From: JAAXHB01 sp965221635
Lineage (GTDB): Bacteria; Actinomycetota; Acidimicrobiia; Acidimicrobiales; Aldehydirespiratoraceae
DNA: 64,000 nt
Assembly (NCBI GenBank): GCA_965221635.1
Contig: OZ244902.1
Span: 2,604,001-2,668,000, forward strand
Direction: 5' to 3'
Positions 14,673 to 23,113 of the stretch are shown here, piece by piece. Under the pieces are notes generated by a model, which had not been told where the DNA came from, did not search any database, and saw only the letters and a list, made by a program, of their open reading frames with translations. Within the stretch, counting starts at the first letter, position 1. Each line of letters opens with the position of its first letter. A program made the position numbers and the translations under genes.

Positions 14673-16604
14673 TCAGTCGGTGATCACCTTGATGTCACCG
14701 ATGTCTCCGGTGACCTTGGCGTGGGTGCCGGTTGCGTCGATGTGGATCACCCGTTCGCCCAGGCGGAGATTCTCCACTGTGATGCGCCGGCCTTCGTTGA
14801 GGATGGGACGCAGCCGGATCTCGCCGCGGTGCATCGCCGGTTGAAAGCCCAACAGCGAGGTGACTATCTGGAATGGCACCGCTGCGGCCCAAGCCTGAGG
14901 ACGCGCCGACGCCGGGTAGGGGACAGGTTCGGGGAACTGCTCGCGGTCAAAACCGCCTAGCAGTTCGGGCAGCTGGTAGTTCACCGCGGCGGCGAGGTCC
15001 ACGAGGCCGTCGGCCACTCGGCGGGTGTGGCGATCGAAGCGGCGGTGGGAGAGGCCCCGCAACAGCATTGCGGTGTCATGGGGCCACACGGTGCCGAGGT
15101 GGTACGCCAACGGGTTGTAGGCGGCCTCGTCGGCGCTCAACGTTCGCAACCCCCAACCACTGAACTCGGCGGCGCCGAGCAGCCGGTCAGCCAGCAGCGC
15201 AGCGAGGTCGTCGTCGATCATCGACGAGCACAGCAGATGCCCCACGTTGGACGCGGCCACCTTGATGGGCTCACCCGCCGCGTCGAGCACGTAGGCCACA
15301 TGGGGAGCTTCGGCGAGCACGAAATGGCGGTGAAAGCGAGCCTGAAGCTCGTCGGCCTCGGCTCGCAGGGACTCCACCGCATCGCGGTCGCCCACCGTGG
15401 CTTCGAGCTCGGCCAGCGCCAACAGCGCCTGGTGGTAGTAGCCCTGCACCTCCACGGGGCTGGTGGCCTCGCACACCACCGCGCCGTCGGGGCGCACCAC
15501 CGAGTCACCGGAGTCCTTCCAGTTCTGGTTGGTGATGCCACGGTCATGTGGCACCGAGTGAATGAACCCACGGTCGTCGCGGTGGCTGCGACACCACCCA
15601 ACCGCGCTCCGGGCCGCCGGCAGGAGACGGCCGACTCTTTGGGGTGGACATCCCCAGCGCAGGCACTCCGCCAGTGACACCACAAACAACGGAGTGGCGT
15701 CGATGGAGCCGTAGTAGGGGGTTCCCGCTTCCAGGCCGAAAACGCCCATCTCCCCGATGCGCAACTCGTGCAGGATCCGACCAGGGGCTTCCAGCGTTCG
15801 CTTGTCGTGCGCGGTTCCCTGATGATGAGCAAGAACCTCCAGGGTGCGCATCGCGCCCAGCGGGTCGGCGATCATCGCCAACTGCGAGGCGATGAGAGAG
15901 TCCCGTCCGAACACCGCCAAGAAGTGCGGCGCCCCCACCGCCAGAAAGGGCCTGCCGGTGGCGGGTTCTGTCACCATGAGCGCTTCTAGATCCCAGACGG
16001 CGTTGTCCAACGAACGCTGAAGACGACGCGCCGATGTGCGCACCGTGGCGGTGGGGCGCCGGTCGGGATCGTCCACAGGCAAACGGATGCCCCACGAAAA
16101 CGCTGCCGCCTCGCCGGGTTCGATGTGGAGCTTCTGGGTGATCCGCAGGTCGTCCAACGCGGCGTTCTCGGCCCACATCGCAGCGGCGAGGCGGCGACGG
16201 TCCTCCACGGTTGGGTCGTCGTCGGGAAGGTGGTACACGGTGGCGCCACTGGGGTCGAGCTGCACCTCCAATGCGATCGTGATCGGATTGCGAAAGCAGC
16301 GCACCTCGATCCGCTCCGTGTAGCCGCCGTCAAGCGAACGTTCCCGAACGATGATCGCCTGAGGGTCCGGTGCGTCGGTCCAGTAGCCGTAGGTGAGGCG
16401 GTCCTCGGCCGGGCCGATGCGAGACCCGCTGAGCTGTTCGGGCGGCGAGCCGTCCACCAAAAGCCGCAACCCGGCCACGAGTCGACGGTCACGATGGTAG
16501 ATCCCGCCGGCGTTTTGGCCGCCGATGGTGCCGTCGGCTTCGGTGACCACCGCCACGCCTGCTCTGGTGAGGCTCCAGCCGTGTTTGGGTTGGGGAGAGG
16601 GCAT
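14673..16604 (-). CDS. Glycogen debranching enzyme-like glycosidase (amylo-alpha-1,6-glucosidase type)
   Basis: 643 residues from the ATG at 16604, chosen because GAGGAA stands seven bases upstream. The N-terminal third is a beta-rich domain of the bacterial debranching type (GGIYHRDRRLVAGLRLLVDG is its hallmark region, split here at residues about 29-48). The rest is an (alpha/alpha)6 barrel with FGRDSLIASQLAM, QNWKDSGDSVV, YHLGTVWPHDTAMLLRG and GFDREQFPEPVPYP. These are features of the GH63/GH133-like debranching and trehalase-like glycosidases. It probably hydrolyses alpha-glucosidic bonds of oligo- or polysaccharides in the cytoplasm, as no signal peptide is present. It is divergent from a LacI regulator and a sugar ABC transporter. 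Confidence 0.82.
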   Translation of the reverse strand: MPSPQPKHGWSLTRAGVAVVTEADGTIGGQNAGGIYHRDRRLVAGLRLLVDGSPPEQLSGSRIGPAEDRLTYGYWTDAPDPQAIIVRERSLDGGYTERIEVRCFRNPITIALEVQLDPSGATVYHLPDDDPTVEDRRRLAAAMWAENAALDDLRITQKLHIEPGEAAAFSWGIRLPVDDPDRRPTATVRTSARRLQRSLDNAVWDLEALMVTEPATGRPFLAVGAPHFLAVFGRDSLIASQLAMIADPLGAMRTLEVLAHHQGTAHDKRTLEAPGRILHELRIGEMGVFGLEAGTPYYGSIDATPLFVVSLAECLRWGCPPQRVGRLLPAARSAVGWCRSHRDDRGFIHSVPHDRGITNQNWKDSGDSVVRPDGAVVCEATSPVEVQGYYHQALLALAELEATVGDRDAVESLRAEADELQARFHRHFVLAEAPHVAYVLDAAGEPIKVAASNVGHLLCSSMIDDDLAALLADRLLGAAEFSGWGLRTLSADEAAYNPLAYHLGTVWPHDTAMLLRGLSHRRFDRHTRRVADGLVDLAAAVNYQLPELLGGFDREQFPEPVPYPASARPQAWAAAVPFQIVTSLLGFQPAMHRGEIRLRPILNEGRRITVENLRLGERVIHIDATGTHAKVTGDIGDIKVITD

Positions 16605-16685
16605 GGGTTCCTCGTGGCAGATGATCTGGTTTGGTTCGGCAGCCGCAGGTGCCACCGCGCGCCGATGTTCGACCGGCCATTGTTG

Positions 16686-16743
16686 CACACTTCGGCAAGT
16701 TCTTGAAACGTTTCTTGAAACGCTTCAACGAAGTGTGTATTAT
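16686..16743. promoter_or_regulatory. LacI-type double operator nested in an inverted repeat, with promoter
   Basis: Two adjoining operator-like palindromes, TTGAAACGTTTC (16703-16714) and TTGAAACGCTTCAA (16715-16728), both with the central CG typical of LacI-family sites, lie inside a perfect nine-base inverted repeat CACACTTCG (16686-16694) and CGAAGTGTG (16729-16737). A -35 TTGAAA (16715-16720) and a -10 TATTAT (16738-16743), 17 bases apart, overlap the second operator, so repressor binding would block the lacI-family promoter directly. The divergent debranching enzyme gene begins about 80 bases away and could share the control. Confidence 0.75.
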
Positions 16744-16750
16744 GCAAGCC

Positions 16751-17803
16751 GTGGAGTCAGATCGGCGTCCCACGATTCGTGACGTGGCCCAAACGGCGGG
16801 TGTTTCGATGGCCACCGTGTCAAACGTGGTCAACGGGCACGCCCACGTGCGCCAAAGAACCCGTGGGAAGGTGCTCGACGCGATCGATCAGCTCGGATAT
16901 CAGGCAAGCCGGGCCGCGAAGAGCCTGCCCGCGGGACGAACGTTCATGCTGGCGTACTGCCTGCACGACGACGCACGCCAAAACCCGGCGCTCGACGTGT
17001 TCCTCCACCAGATCGTGTCCACCGCCGCATCGGCAGGGCTCGAGCTCATTCTCACCACCCAGGCGGGGTCTGATCGGCTCGCCCCCTATGTGGAACTTGT
17101 GCGCAGGGGTGGCGCAGACGGTTTCGTGCTGTCGGGCATCGAATACCACGACGAACGGGTGACGTTCCTGCGTGAGCGCAACATCCCCGTCGCCTGTTTC
17201 GGGCGTGTGGCCGACAGCGGGGTGCCCTGGATCGACGTGGACGGCGCCGCAGGCGTGCGAGCCTCGGTGGGCCACTTGATCGACCAGGGCCGGTCGCGGA
17301 TCTCCTTCGTGGGCTGGCAGCCTGGTCCGCCCGCGGGTGACGCCCGCCACGCAGGATTCACCGACGCCACCATCGCAGCGGGCCTGCGGGTGGGCACGGA
17401 GATTCGTGTTGCCAACGACTTCGACGAAGCCCGAAAGGCCGTGGCCGAACAACTAGAAGGCGTCGATGTGGACGCCCTGGTGTGCGTGAGCGACACCGTG
17501 GCGCTGGGAGCAATGGCAGGCCTGCGAGATCTCGGCCTGATCCCCGGCGCCGACGTTGCGGTGACCGGATTCGACGACGTGCCCGCGGCGGCGCTCACCG
17601 TGCCGGGCCTGACTTCGTTGCGCCAACCGATGGATCGGGTTGGCGCCCTGCTCGTGGAGCGAATCATCGCTCTATTGACCGGCGAGGACGCGCCGGAGTC
17701 GGTGCTCTTGGAGCCCGACCTCATCGTCCGTGAATCAACCACTGGCACCCCCCATACCGCTCCCGGTTCAGGGGTGCCCCTACCCAGGAGGGGAAACCCA
17801 TGA
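16751..17803 (+). CDS. LacI-family transcriptional regulator
   Basis: Sugar-responsive DNA-binding regulator of about 350 residues. The helix-turn-helix is at the N-terminus: TIRDVAQTAGVSMATVSNVV, then the hinge helix RAAKSLPAGR, followed by a periplasmic-binding-protein-like effector domain (residues about 60-335) with GADGFVLSG, ALVCVSDTVALGAM and VTGFDDVPAAAL. The promoter -10 overlaps the ATG at 16742, so the in-frame GTG at 16751, which falls on the predicted transcription start, is favoured as a leaderless start; the ATG adds three codons. The last codons overlap the next gene by ATGA, so the regulator is cotranscribed with the transporter and is likely autoregulated. Confidence 0.9.
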   Translation: MESDRRPTIRDVAQTAGVSMATVSNVVNGHAHVRQRTRGKVLDAIDQLGYQASRAAKSLPAGRTFMLAYCLHDDARQNPALDVFLHQIVSTAASAGLELILTTQAGSDRLAPYVELVRRGGADGFVLSGIEYHDERVTFLRERNIPVACFGRVADSGVPWIDVDGAAGVRASVGHLIDQGRSRISFVGWQPGPPAGDARHAGFTDATIAAGLRVGTEIRVANDFDEARKAVAEQLEGVDVDALVCVSDTVALGAMAGLRDLGLIPGADVAVTGFDDVPAAALTVPGLTSLRQPMDRVGALLVERIIALLTGEDAPESVLLEPDLIVRESTTGTPHTAPGSGVPLPRRGNP

Positions 17804-19128
17804 AAAACAAATGGCTACGAATGCTGGCCCTGTTGTTGGCGTTCACTCTGGTCGCGGCTGCATGCGGCGACGACGACGATGACGACAGCGCAGCGGGCAG
17901 CGACACTCCCGCCGACAACGTTGACGACTCGGCCACCCCAGAGGAAGAACCCGAGGAGGAGGAAATGCCCCCGGCTGAGGAGGAGGAAATGGCCCCGAAT
18001 CCTCTCGAAGGCGCCGAGTTGAAGCTGTGGGGCTGGGCATCATCTGAAGCCGAGGACACCCAGCTAACCGCCGTGGTCGACGCGTTCAACACCGCCACGG
18101 GCGCCAGCGCAGCCTTCGAACCGCAGCCGGAGTACGACACAGCGCTGCAGGCTTCGCTGGTGGCCGGTGACCCGCCCGATCTGTTCTACGTGGACTCGGG
18201 TCGGCTCCCGGACCTGGTCGCCTCCGGCGCACTCGCACCCGTGCCCGACGGAGCGATCAGCGATCCCGACGACATTTACGCCGCGTTGCGCGACGTGTTC
18301 ACCATCGACGGCGACTGGTACTGCCCGCCGAAGGACTTCTCCACACTGGGTCTGATCTATGACCCGACCGCACTCGCCGATGCCGGCGTTGACGTGCCCA
18401 CCACCTGGGACGAACTCGCCGCCGCAGCGGCGGCGCTCACCACCGATGACCGCGTGGGCTTGAGCTTCGGCCTCGAGTACGCACGCGCCGGGGCGTTCCT
18501 GTTCCAGGCCGGAACCGACATCCTCACCCCCGACGGCACCGCTGTGGCCATCGACTCCGACGGCGCCCGCGCCGCGTTGGGATTCCTGGCGGACATGTTC
18601 GCCGCCGGCCACGCCGCCAGCCCCCAGGCTATCGACACCGGCTGGGGCGGGGAGGCGTACGCCTCGGGCAACGCCGCCATGACCATCGAGGGCAACTGGA
18701 TCGTCGGCTTCCTCAACCAGAACTTCCCCGACCGCGAGTGGGCAGTGGCCGAGCTTCCCAGCGGCCCCGAAGGCCCCGGCACCTTCGCGTTCACCGTGTG
18801 CTACGGCGTGGCGGCAGACGCCTCGAACCCCGACCTGTCGTGGGCGATGGTCGACTACCTCACCGGCGCCGAAGGCGCCGCCTTGTGGACTTCCGGCTTC
18901 CAGGTGATGCCGGCTCGCGCCTCGTTGCGTGACGGCTGGCTCGCCGACAACCCCGACCTCGGAGCGTTCGTGGCCGGAGCCGAGTACGCGTCCCGCTTCC
19001 AGTTCCCCACCGGTGTGGGTGACATCCAGGGCGTGTTCAACGACAACTTCCAGAAGCTCGTGGCTGGTGACGTGACCGTCGACGAACTCATTGCCGAGGT
19101 TGTCGCAGCAGGAGAAGACCTCCTCTAG
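17800..19128 (+). CDS. ABC transporter extracellular sugar-binding lipoprotein
   Basis: 442-residue family 1 (MalE-like) solute-binding protein. The N-terminus is a lipoprotein signal with basic MKNKWLR, a hydrophobic core and the lipobox LVAAACG, so the mature protein should be anchored by Cys about residue 24. A strongly acidic linker (runs of Asp and Glu, about residues 25-65) separates the anchor from the binding domain. The bilobal domain shows YDTALQASLVAGDPPDLFYVD and GNAAMTIEGNWIVGFL. Start codon overlaps the LacI stop and has AGGAGG upstream. Two permeases follow after a strong hairpin; no ATPase is encoded, so a shared MsmK/UgpC-type ATPase elsewhere must be assumed. Confidence 0.93.
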   Translation: MKNKWLRMLALLLAFTLVAAACGDDDDDDSAAGSDTPADNVDDSATPEEEPEEEEMPPAEEEEMAPNPLEGAELKLWGWASSEAEDTQLTAVVDAFNTATGASAAFEPQPEYDTALQASLVAGDPPDLFYVDSGRLPDLVASGALAPVPDGAISDPDDIYAALRDVFTIDGDWYCPPKDFSTLGLIYDPTALADAGVDVPTTWDELAAAAAALTTDDRVGLSFGLEYARAGAFLFQAGTDILTPDGTAVAIDSDGARAALGFLADMFAAGHAASPQAIDTGWGGEAYASGNAAMTIEGNWIVGFLNQNFPDREWAVAELPSGPEGPGTFAFTVCYGVAADASNPDLSWAMVDYLTGAEGAALWTSGFQVMPARASLRDGWLADNPDLGAFVAGAEYASRFQFPTGVGDIQGVFNDNFQKLVAGDVTVDELIAEVVAAGEDLL

Positions 19129-19199
19129 CAACCCGAATCCACGATCCAGCAGTCGGGATCAACGATCGGTCGCCAATGGGCCCGACGTTGATTCGCACA

Positions 19200-19238
19200 A
19201 GCCGGTCGGGCAGGGATGAGTGTCCCTCCCGACCGGCT
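19200..19238 (+). terminator. Strong intercistronic hairpin between binding protein and permease genes
   Basis: AGCCGGTCGGG and CCCGACCGGCT form an 11-base perfect stem that continues through AGGGA/TCCCT past a one-base bulge, with a six-base loop. There is no T-run, so it probably attenuates or stabilises the 3' end of the binding-protein message, giving more binding protein than permease. Confidence 0.7.
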
Positions 19239-19312
19239 GACTGCGACACCCAAAGGCATGGCCTTCCGAGCCCGCCGCATGCTGTGAACGTGTCATCCAG
19301 CCAGATCACGCC

Positions 19313-20386
19313 ATGAATGCGACCACCACGAGCAGGCCACTGAGGCTGCGGTTGAGCGCGCTGAGCAAGGCGAACCGGCCCGCCCCGGCGCGAATCTTCG
19401 GTGGTGAAGGGGTGTGGGGTTGGATCTTCGTTTCGCCCGCGCTGCTCGGGTTGATGATCTTTCTTGCCATCCCGGTGGCGATGACGCTGCTGGTGAGCCT
19501 GCGTGACTGGACGGGGATCACCCCGCCGTTCGACAGCGAGTTCGTGGGGCTCGACAACTACCGAGAACTGGTCACCGAGGACGGCATCCGCCGCAAGGAC
19601 TTCGCCATCGCCTTGCGCAACAACCTCTACTACGTGTTCGGCGTTGTGCCCACACAAACCTTCATCGCCTTGTTTCTGGCAACGATCGTGAACCAGAAGC
19701 GACTCAAGGCCAAGAGTTTCTTCCGCACGGCCTACTACTTCCCGTCGATCACCAGTTCGATAGCGGTGGCGCTGATCTTCATGTTCCTGTTCCAAACCCA
19801 GGGAGCGGTGAACGCTCTGTTGCCCTTCAAGGACATCAACTGGCTGGCGAACTCCAACGGCGTCATCCACAACCTGCTCGCAGTGGTGGGCCTGGATTCG
19901 GCGCCGGGATGGATGAACGACACCGAAGTGATGAGCCTGTCGCTTTGGGAGTGGGTGAGCGGCCCGTCGGTGGCGATGCTGTCGATCATGATCCTCGCCA
20001 CCTGGACCACCATTGGCACGTTCATGTTGATCTTCCTCGCGGCGCTTCAGAACATTCCGCAATCCGTTGAGGAGGCCGCGGAGCTCGACGGCGCCAACTG
20101 GTGGCAGCGCTTCAGGCAGGTGACCGTGCCGATGGTGAAACCAACCATCGTGTTCGTGATCACCCTCGGGCTGCTCGGCACGTGGCAGGTGTTCGATCAG
20201 ATCTTCGCCATCAGCTTCGGCGGGCCCGAGAAGACCACCATGACGCCGGCATTTCTCACCTACTTCCAGACGTTCCAGAACGGCCAGGCCAGCCTTGGCG
20301 CTGCGATAGCAGTGCTGTTGTTCTGCATCATCATGGCGTTCACGCTGGTTCAGCGCCGCCTGATGCGAGACAGGGACATGCTCTGA
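19313..20386 (+). CDS. Sugar ABC transporter permease, MalF/UgpA type
   Basis: 357-residue inner-membrane permease with six or seven hydrophobic helices, the first at about residues 38-62. The cytoplasmic EAA loop that docks the ATPase is visible as EEAAELDGANWWQRF near residue 256. The N-terminal 30 residues are Arg-rich and cytoplasmic. It forms a heterodimer with the next gene product, whose ATG overlaps this gene's TGA. Separated from the binding-protein gene by 184 bases holding a strong hairpin. Confidence 0.92.
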   Translation: MNATTTSRPLRLRLSALSKANRPAPARIFGGEGVWGWIFVSPALLGLMIFLAIPVAMTLLVSLRDWTGITPPFDSEFVGLDNYRELVTEDGIRRKDFAIALRNNLYYVFGVVPTQTFIALFLATIVNQKRLKAKSFFRTAYYFPSITSSIAVALIFMFLFQTQGAVNALLPFKDINWLANSNGVIHNLLAVVGLDSAPGWMNDTEVMSLSLWEWVSGPSVAMLSIMILATWTTIGTFMLIFLAALQNIPQSVEEAAELDGANWWQRFRQVTVPMVKPTIVFVITLGLLGTWQVFDQIFAISFGGPEKTTMTPAFLTYFQTFQNGQASLGAAIAVLLFCIIMAFTLVQRRLMRDRDML

Positions 20387-21297
20387 TGACCGCCTTCACC
20401 GCAGCGCAATCCGCAGCAGCGGGATTCTTCGAACGCGAGTCCACCCGTCGGTGGCTGCGACGGATCAGGATGTTCGTGTCCTACACCGTGCTTGTGGTGT
20501 TCGCCTTGGCGTTCGTGATGCCCTTTGTGCTGGCGGCGGTGTCGTCATTCAAGACACTTCCCGACATTGCCGGCAACCCCACGGGACTCATCCCTGATCC
20601 CGATTTCGGAAGCCCCACCCTTGAGGGAGTGCAACGCCTCAACAACGAGCGAATCCGCATTCCGCGTTGGGCGCTGAACTCCACCATCCAAACCGTGTCG
20701 GTCACGTTGGGGCGCATCTTCTTGGCCACCCTCGCCGGGTACGCCCTTTCGCGGCTGCGTTTCCGTGGGCGGTGGCTGGTGTTCGGCGCGGTGATCGCCG
20801 TTCAGGCAATTCCGGGGATCGTGCTGGTGATCCCCCGGTTCCTGGTGATGAAGGAACTCGGCATCCTCAACACCTACTGGGGTCTCACCCTGCCGCTGAT
20901 GGCCGACGCGTTCGCGATCTTCATGATGAAGGGATTCTTCGATCAGGTGCCACGCGAAGTGGAGGAGGCCGCGGCGCTTGACGGTGCCAGCTTGTGGCAG
21001 ACCTACCGGAAGGTGATGCTGCCGCTGGTGACCCCGGGGATTCTGGCGTTGACCATCCTCAGCGTGCAAGGCGTTTGGAACGAATTTCTCCACTCTCTGC
21101 TCGCAGCGCCGAGCAACCCCGACATTCGCACCCTGCCGGTGGGCCTGGCGCTGCTGAGGGGAGCGTTCGGAGAGTCCAACCCGTGGAACACGCTCATGGC
21201 CGCCAGTTTGATCACCACAATTCCAATGGCGATCATCTTCTTCACCTTCCAGCGTTACTTCCGTCAGGGCCTGGCCTCAGCCGGCGTGAAAGGCTGA
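20386..21297 (+). CDS. Sugar ABC transporter permease, MalG/UgpE type
   Basis: 303-residue second permease of the importer. The ATG at 20386 shares a base with the stop of the first permease. Features: first helix at about residues 25-50, the substrate channel segment FLATLAGYALSRLRFRG, EEAAALDGASLWQTYRKVMLPL as the EAA loop with ATPase contact, and a C-terminal helix ending in FQRYFRQGLASAGVKG, the usual MalG-type tail. With no ATPase gene in the cluster, transport must use an ATPase encoded elsewhere. Confidence 0.93.
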   Translation: MTAFTAAQSAAAGFFERESTRRWLRRIRMFVSYTVLVVFALAFVMPFVLAAVSSFKTLPDIAGNPTGLIPDPDFGSPTLEGVQRLNNERIRIPRWALNSTIQTVSVTLGRIFLATLAGYALSRLRFRGRWLVFGAVIAVQAIPGIVLVIPRFLVMKELGILNTYWGLTLPLMADAFAIFMMKGFFDQVPREVEEAAALDGASLWQTYRKVMLPLVTPGILALTILSVQGVWNEFLHSLLAAPSNPDIRTLPVGLALLRGAFGESNPWNTLMAASLITTIPMAIIFFTFQRYFRQGLASAGVKG

Positions 21298-21333
21298 CCC
21301 CAGCCCGACACGGATCACCAACCCGCACCGATC

Positions 21334-22347
21334 TCAAATGAGCAGAGACTGCATGAGCGGCTTGACCTCTTGGGCGATACGTGTCCAGGAGTCGAGGATG
21401 CCCTCCACCCACGGCCTGTCGCTATAAGCCGGGCCCGGTCCGAGGATGGAATTGAAGATGACTTGGTCGATGCCGAGTTCCGCCTGAGCCACCAATTCCT
21501 CAGCGATCAATTCCGGAGGGCCCACAACCATCCGTTCGTAGTTGGCCACATAGTCCTCAAGATATGCCAGGCCGGTGCCGTAAATTCTGCTCAAGCGACG
21601 CAACTCTGCGGCCACATCAAACTTCTCATCAGTCACCCACACGGAGACGCACCGCGAGAACCTCAGGTTCGCCGGATCGCGGCCGCGATCGGCGCACAAC
21701 TCCTGTACCTGTTCGATGGTGGCACGCACGTCGTCGTCGGCCTTCGCGTAGAAGTTGATGCCGTCGGCGTGGCGGGCGGCCACCCTCGGCATGATCTTGC
21801 GTCCGAAGACGAGCCCGATCCAGATCGGGGGATGGGGCCGCTGGATCGGCTTCGGAGCGAGCCCGGCGTCCTCAAGGCGGAACCGACGGCCGTCATAGGT
21901 GACCGATTCCTGGGTCCAAAGGGCCTTGATGATCTCGATCTCCTCTTCGAGGATGGCGATCCGCTCTCGTGGAACGGGAAACGGCAGGCCCCACGGCTCG
22001 TACTGATGGGGCTCGTCACCGGGGCCCATGCCCAGATCGAGGCGGCCTCCGCTGGTGTTGTCGAACGAGGCGGTCATCTTTGCGAAGACGCTCGGGTGGC
22101 GCCGCCCCATTGGTGTGACAAGCGGTCCGAGCCTGATCCTCGAGGTTGCCTCGCCCAGAGCGCCGAGCACGCTCCAGGCGTCGTAGCTGGCTGCCTGCGG
22201 CTTCCACGGCACTGGCCCCACGACATTGTCGTGTATCCACGCGGTGTGGAATCCGAGGGCTTCAGCCGTGATCGCCATCCTGCGCAGGTCATTCCAGCCG
22301 ATGTCCACCGGCAGCAGGTACACGTCGAGATCGGGCATCCGGGTCAT
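21334..22347 (-). CDS. LLM-class monooxygenase/oxidoreductase, F420- or flavin-dependent
   Basis: 337-residue luciferase-like TIM-barrel enzyme. Visible: the N-terminal DLRRMAITAEALGFHTAWIHD, IRLGPLVTPMGRRHP, GRLDLGMGPGD (cofactor-binding region), and PIWIGLVFGRKIMPRVAARHADG. Within the family, cofactor use (FMN with a reductase, or F420) cannot be decided by eye. The ATG at 22347 overlaps the stop of the upstream tetR gene, so the two are coupled. A second LLM enzyme closes the divergent operon at 31216, suggesting both act in the same pathway. Confidence 0.88.
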   Translation of the reverse strand: MTRMPDLDVYLLPVDIGWNDLRRMAITAEALGFHTAWIHDNVVGPVPWKPQAASYDAWSVLGALGEATSRIRLGPLVTPMGRRHPSVFAKMTASFDNTSGGRLDLGMGPGDEPHQYEPWGLPFPVPRERIAILEEEIEIIKALWTQESVTYDGRRFRLEDAGLAPKPIQRPHPPIWIGLVFGRKIMPRVAARHADGINFYAKADDDVRATIEQVQELCADRGRDPANLRFSRCVSVWVTDEKFDVAAELRRLSRIYGTGLAYLEDYVANYERMVVGPPELIAEELVAQAELGIDQVIFNSILGPGPAYSDRPWVEGILDSWTRIAQEVKPLMQSLLI

Positions 22348-23048
22348 CGGAGAACCTCCGGGGTGTCGGGTCTTGTCCGGGACTGTTCCGACTGGGCGAT
22401 CACGGTGTCGGCATCCGCTGGATCCGCGAGAAGTCCGCTCAACGCCGCGCGGGCCACATGGTGCGATGCGTCTTGAGCGGACACAGCACCCTGAGGGTCG
22501 AACCACATGGCCAGGCTCTCCACCAGACCGAATGTGGCCTCAACCGCCAGATCGAGATCAATGGGCGCCAACGCGCCGGACGCCATCCCCGCCGAGATCG
22601 TCTTGCGATAGATCGCCCGGAGTTGCTCCCGTCGAGCCCAGAAATCCGAGAACTCGTCGTCTCTCGTCTCGGGCAACAGCATCAGACTCGCCAGGTTCTG
22701 CTCTCCATAGGCCAGATTCGCGCAATCCGAACTGACGAGGATCCACAGCCTGCATTGAGGCGGCAGCGCAGGATCGAGATCCCGATCCGCGGCGAATGCC
22801 GGTTCCAGAGTGCGATCGAGCAGTTCGATGAGGATGTCCTTCTTGCGGGCGAAATAGTGGTTCAACGAGCCTTGCCGCAAACCCACGGCGGCGGCGATGC
22901 GACGAGTGGTGGTTGCGGTGTAGCCGTGCTGCACGAAGAGACCTGCGGCGGCGTTGAGGATCTGCTCGCGGACGTCCCCCTCGGGAACGTGGCCGTTCGC
23001 CCGGGGACGCCCCACTCGCTTGCTGGAAGTGCTCGCCTCGCTTGACAT
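22344..23048 (-). CDS. TetR-family transcriptional regulator
   Basis: 234-residue regulator with a TetR N-terminal DNA-binding domain (residues about 25-72): ILNAAAGLFVQHGYTATTTR and IAAAVGLRQGSLNHYFARK, with the conserved Tyr-Phe of the recognition helix. The remainder is an all-helical ligand-binding domain with a Trp/Arg-rich segment FWARREQLRAIYRK. It is divergent from the Liv-type transport and oxidation operon, 65 bases away, with a palindrome in the middle, and cotranscribed with the LLM enzyme; it probably represses both units until the substrate or its CoA ester binds. Confidence 0.92.
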   Translation of the reverse strand: MSSEASTSSKRVGRPRANGHVPEGDVREQILNAAAGLFVQHGYTATTTRRIAAAVGLRQGSLNHYFARKKDILIELLDRTLEPAFAADRDLDPALPPQCRLWILVSSDCANLAYGEQNLASLMLLPETRDDEFSDFWARREQLRAIYRKTISAGMASGALAPIDLDLAVEATFGLVESLAMWFDPQGAVSAQDASHHVARAALSGLLADPADADTVIAQSEQSRTRPDTPEVLR

Positions 23049-23080
23049 GGATCTATCCCCGAGTCTAGGGTTTAGTTTAA

Positions 23081-23094
23081 TTCGTTCGCACGAA
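23081..23094. promoter_or_regulatory. Palindromic operator candidate for the TetR regulator
   Basis: TTCGT-TCGC-ACGAA forms a perfect five-base inverted repeat around a four-base centre in the 65-base divergent gap. Possible -10 elements TAGTTT (plus, 23073-23078) and TAAACT (minus, 23079-23074) adjoin it, so binding would affect both directions. Confidence 0.55.
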
Positions 23095-23113
23095 AGAAAT
23101 TACGGAGGTTGCA

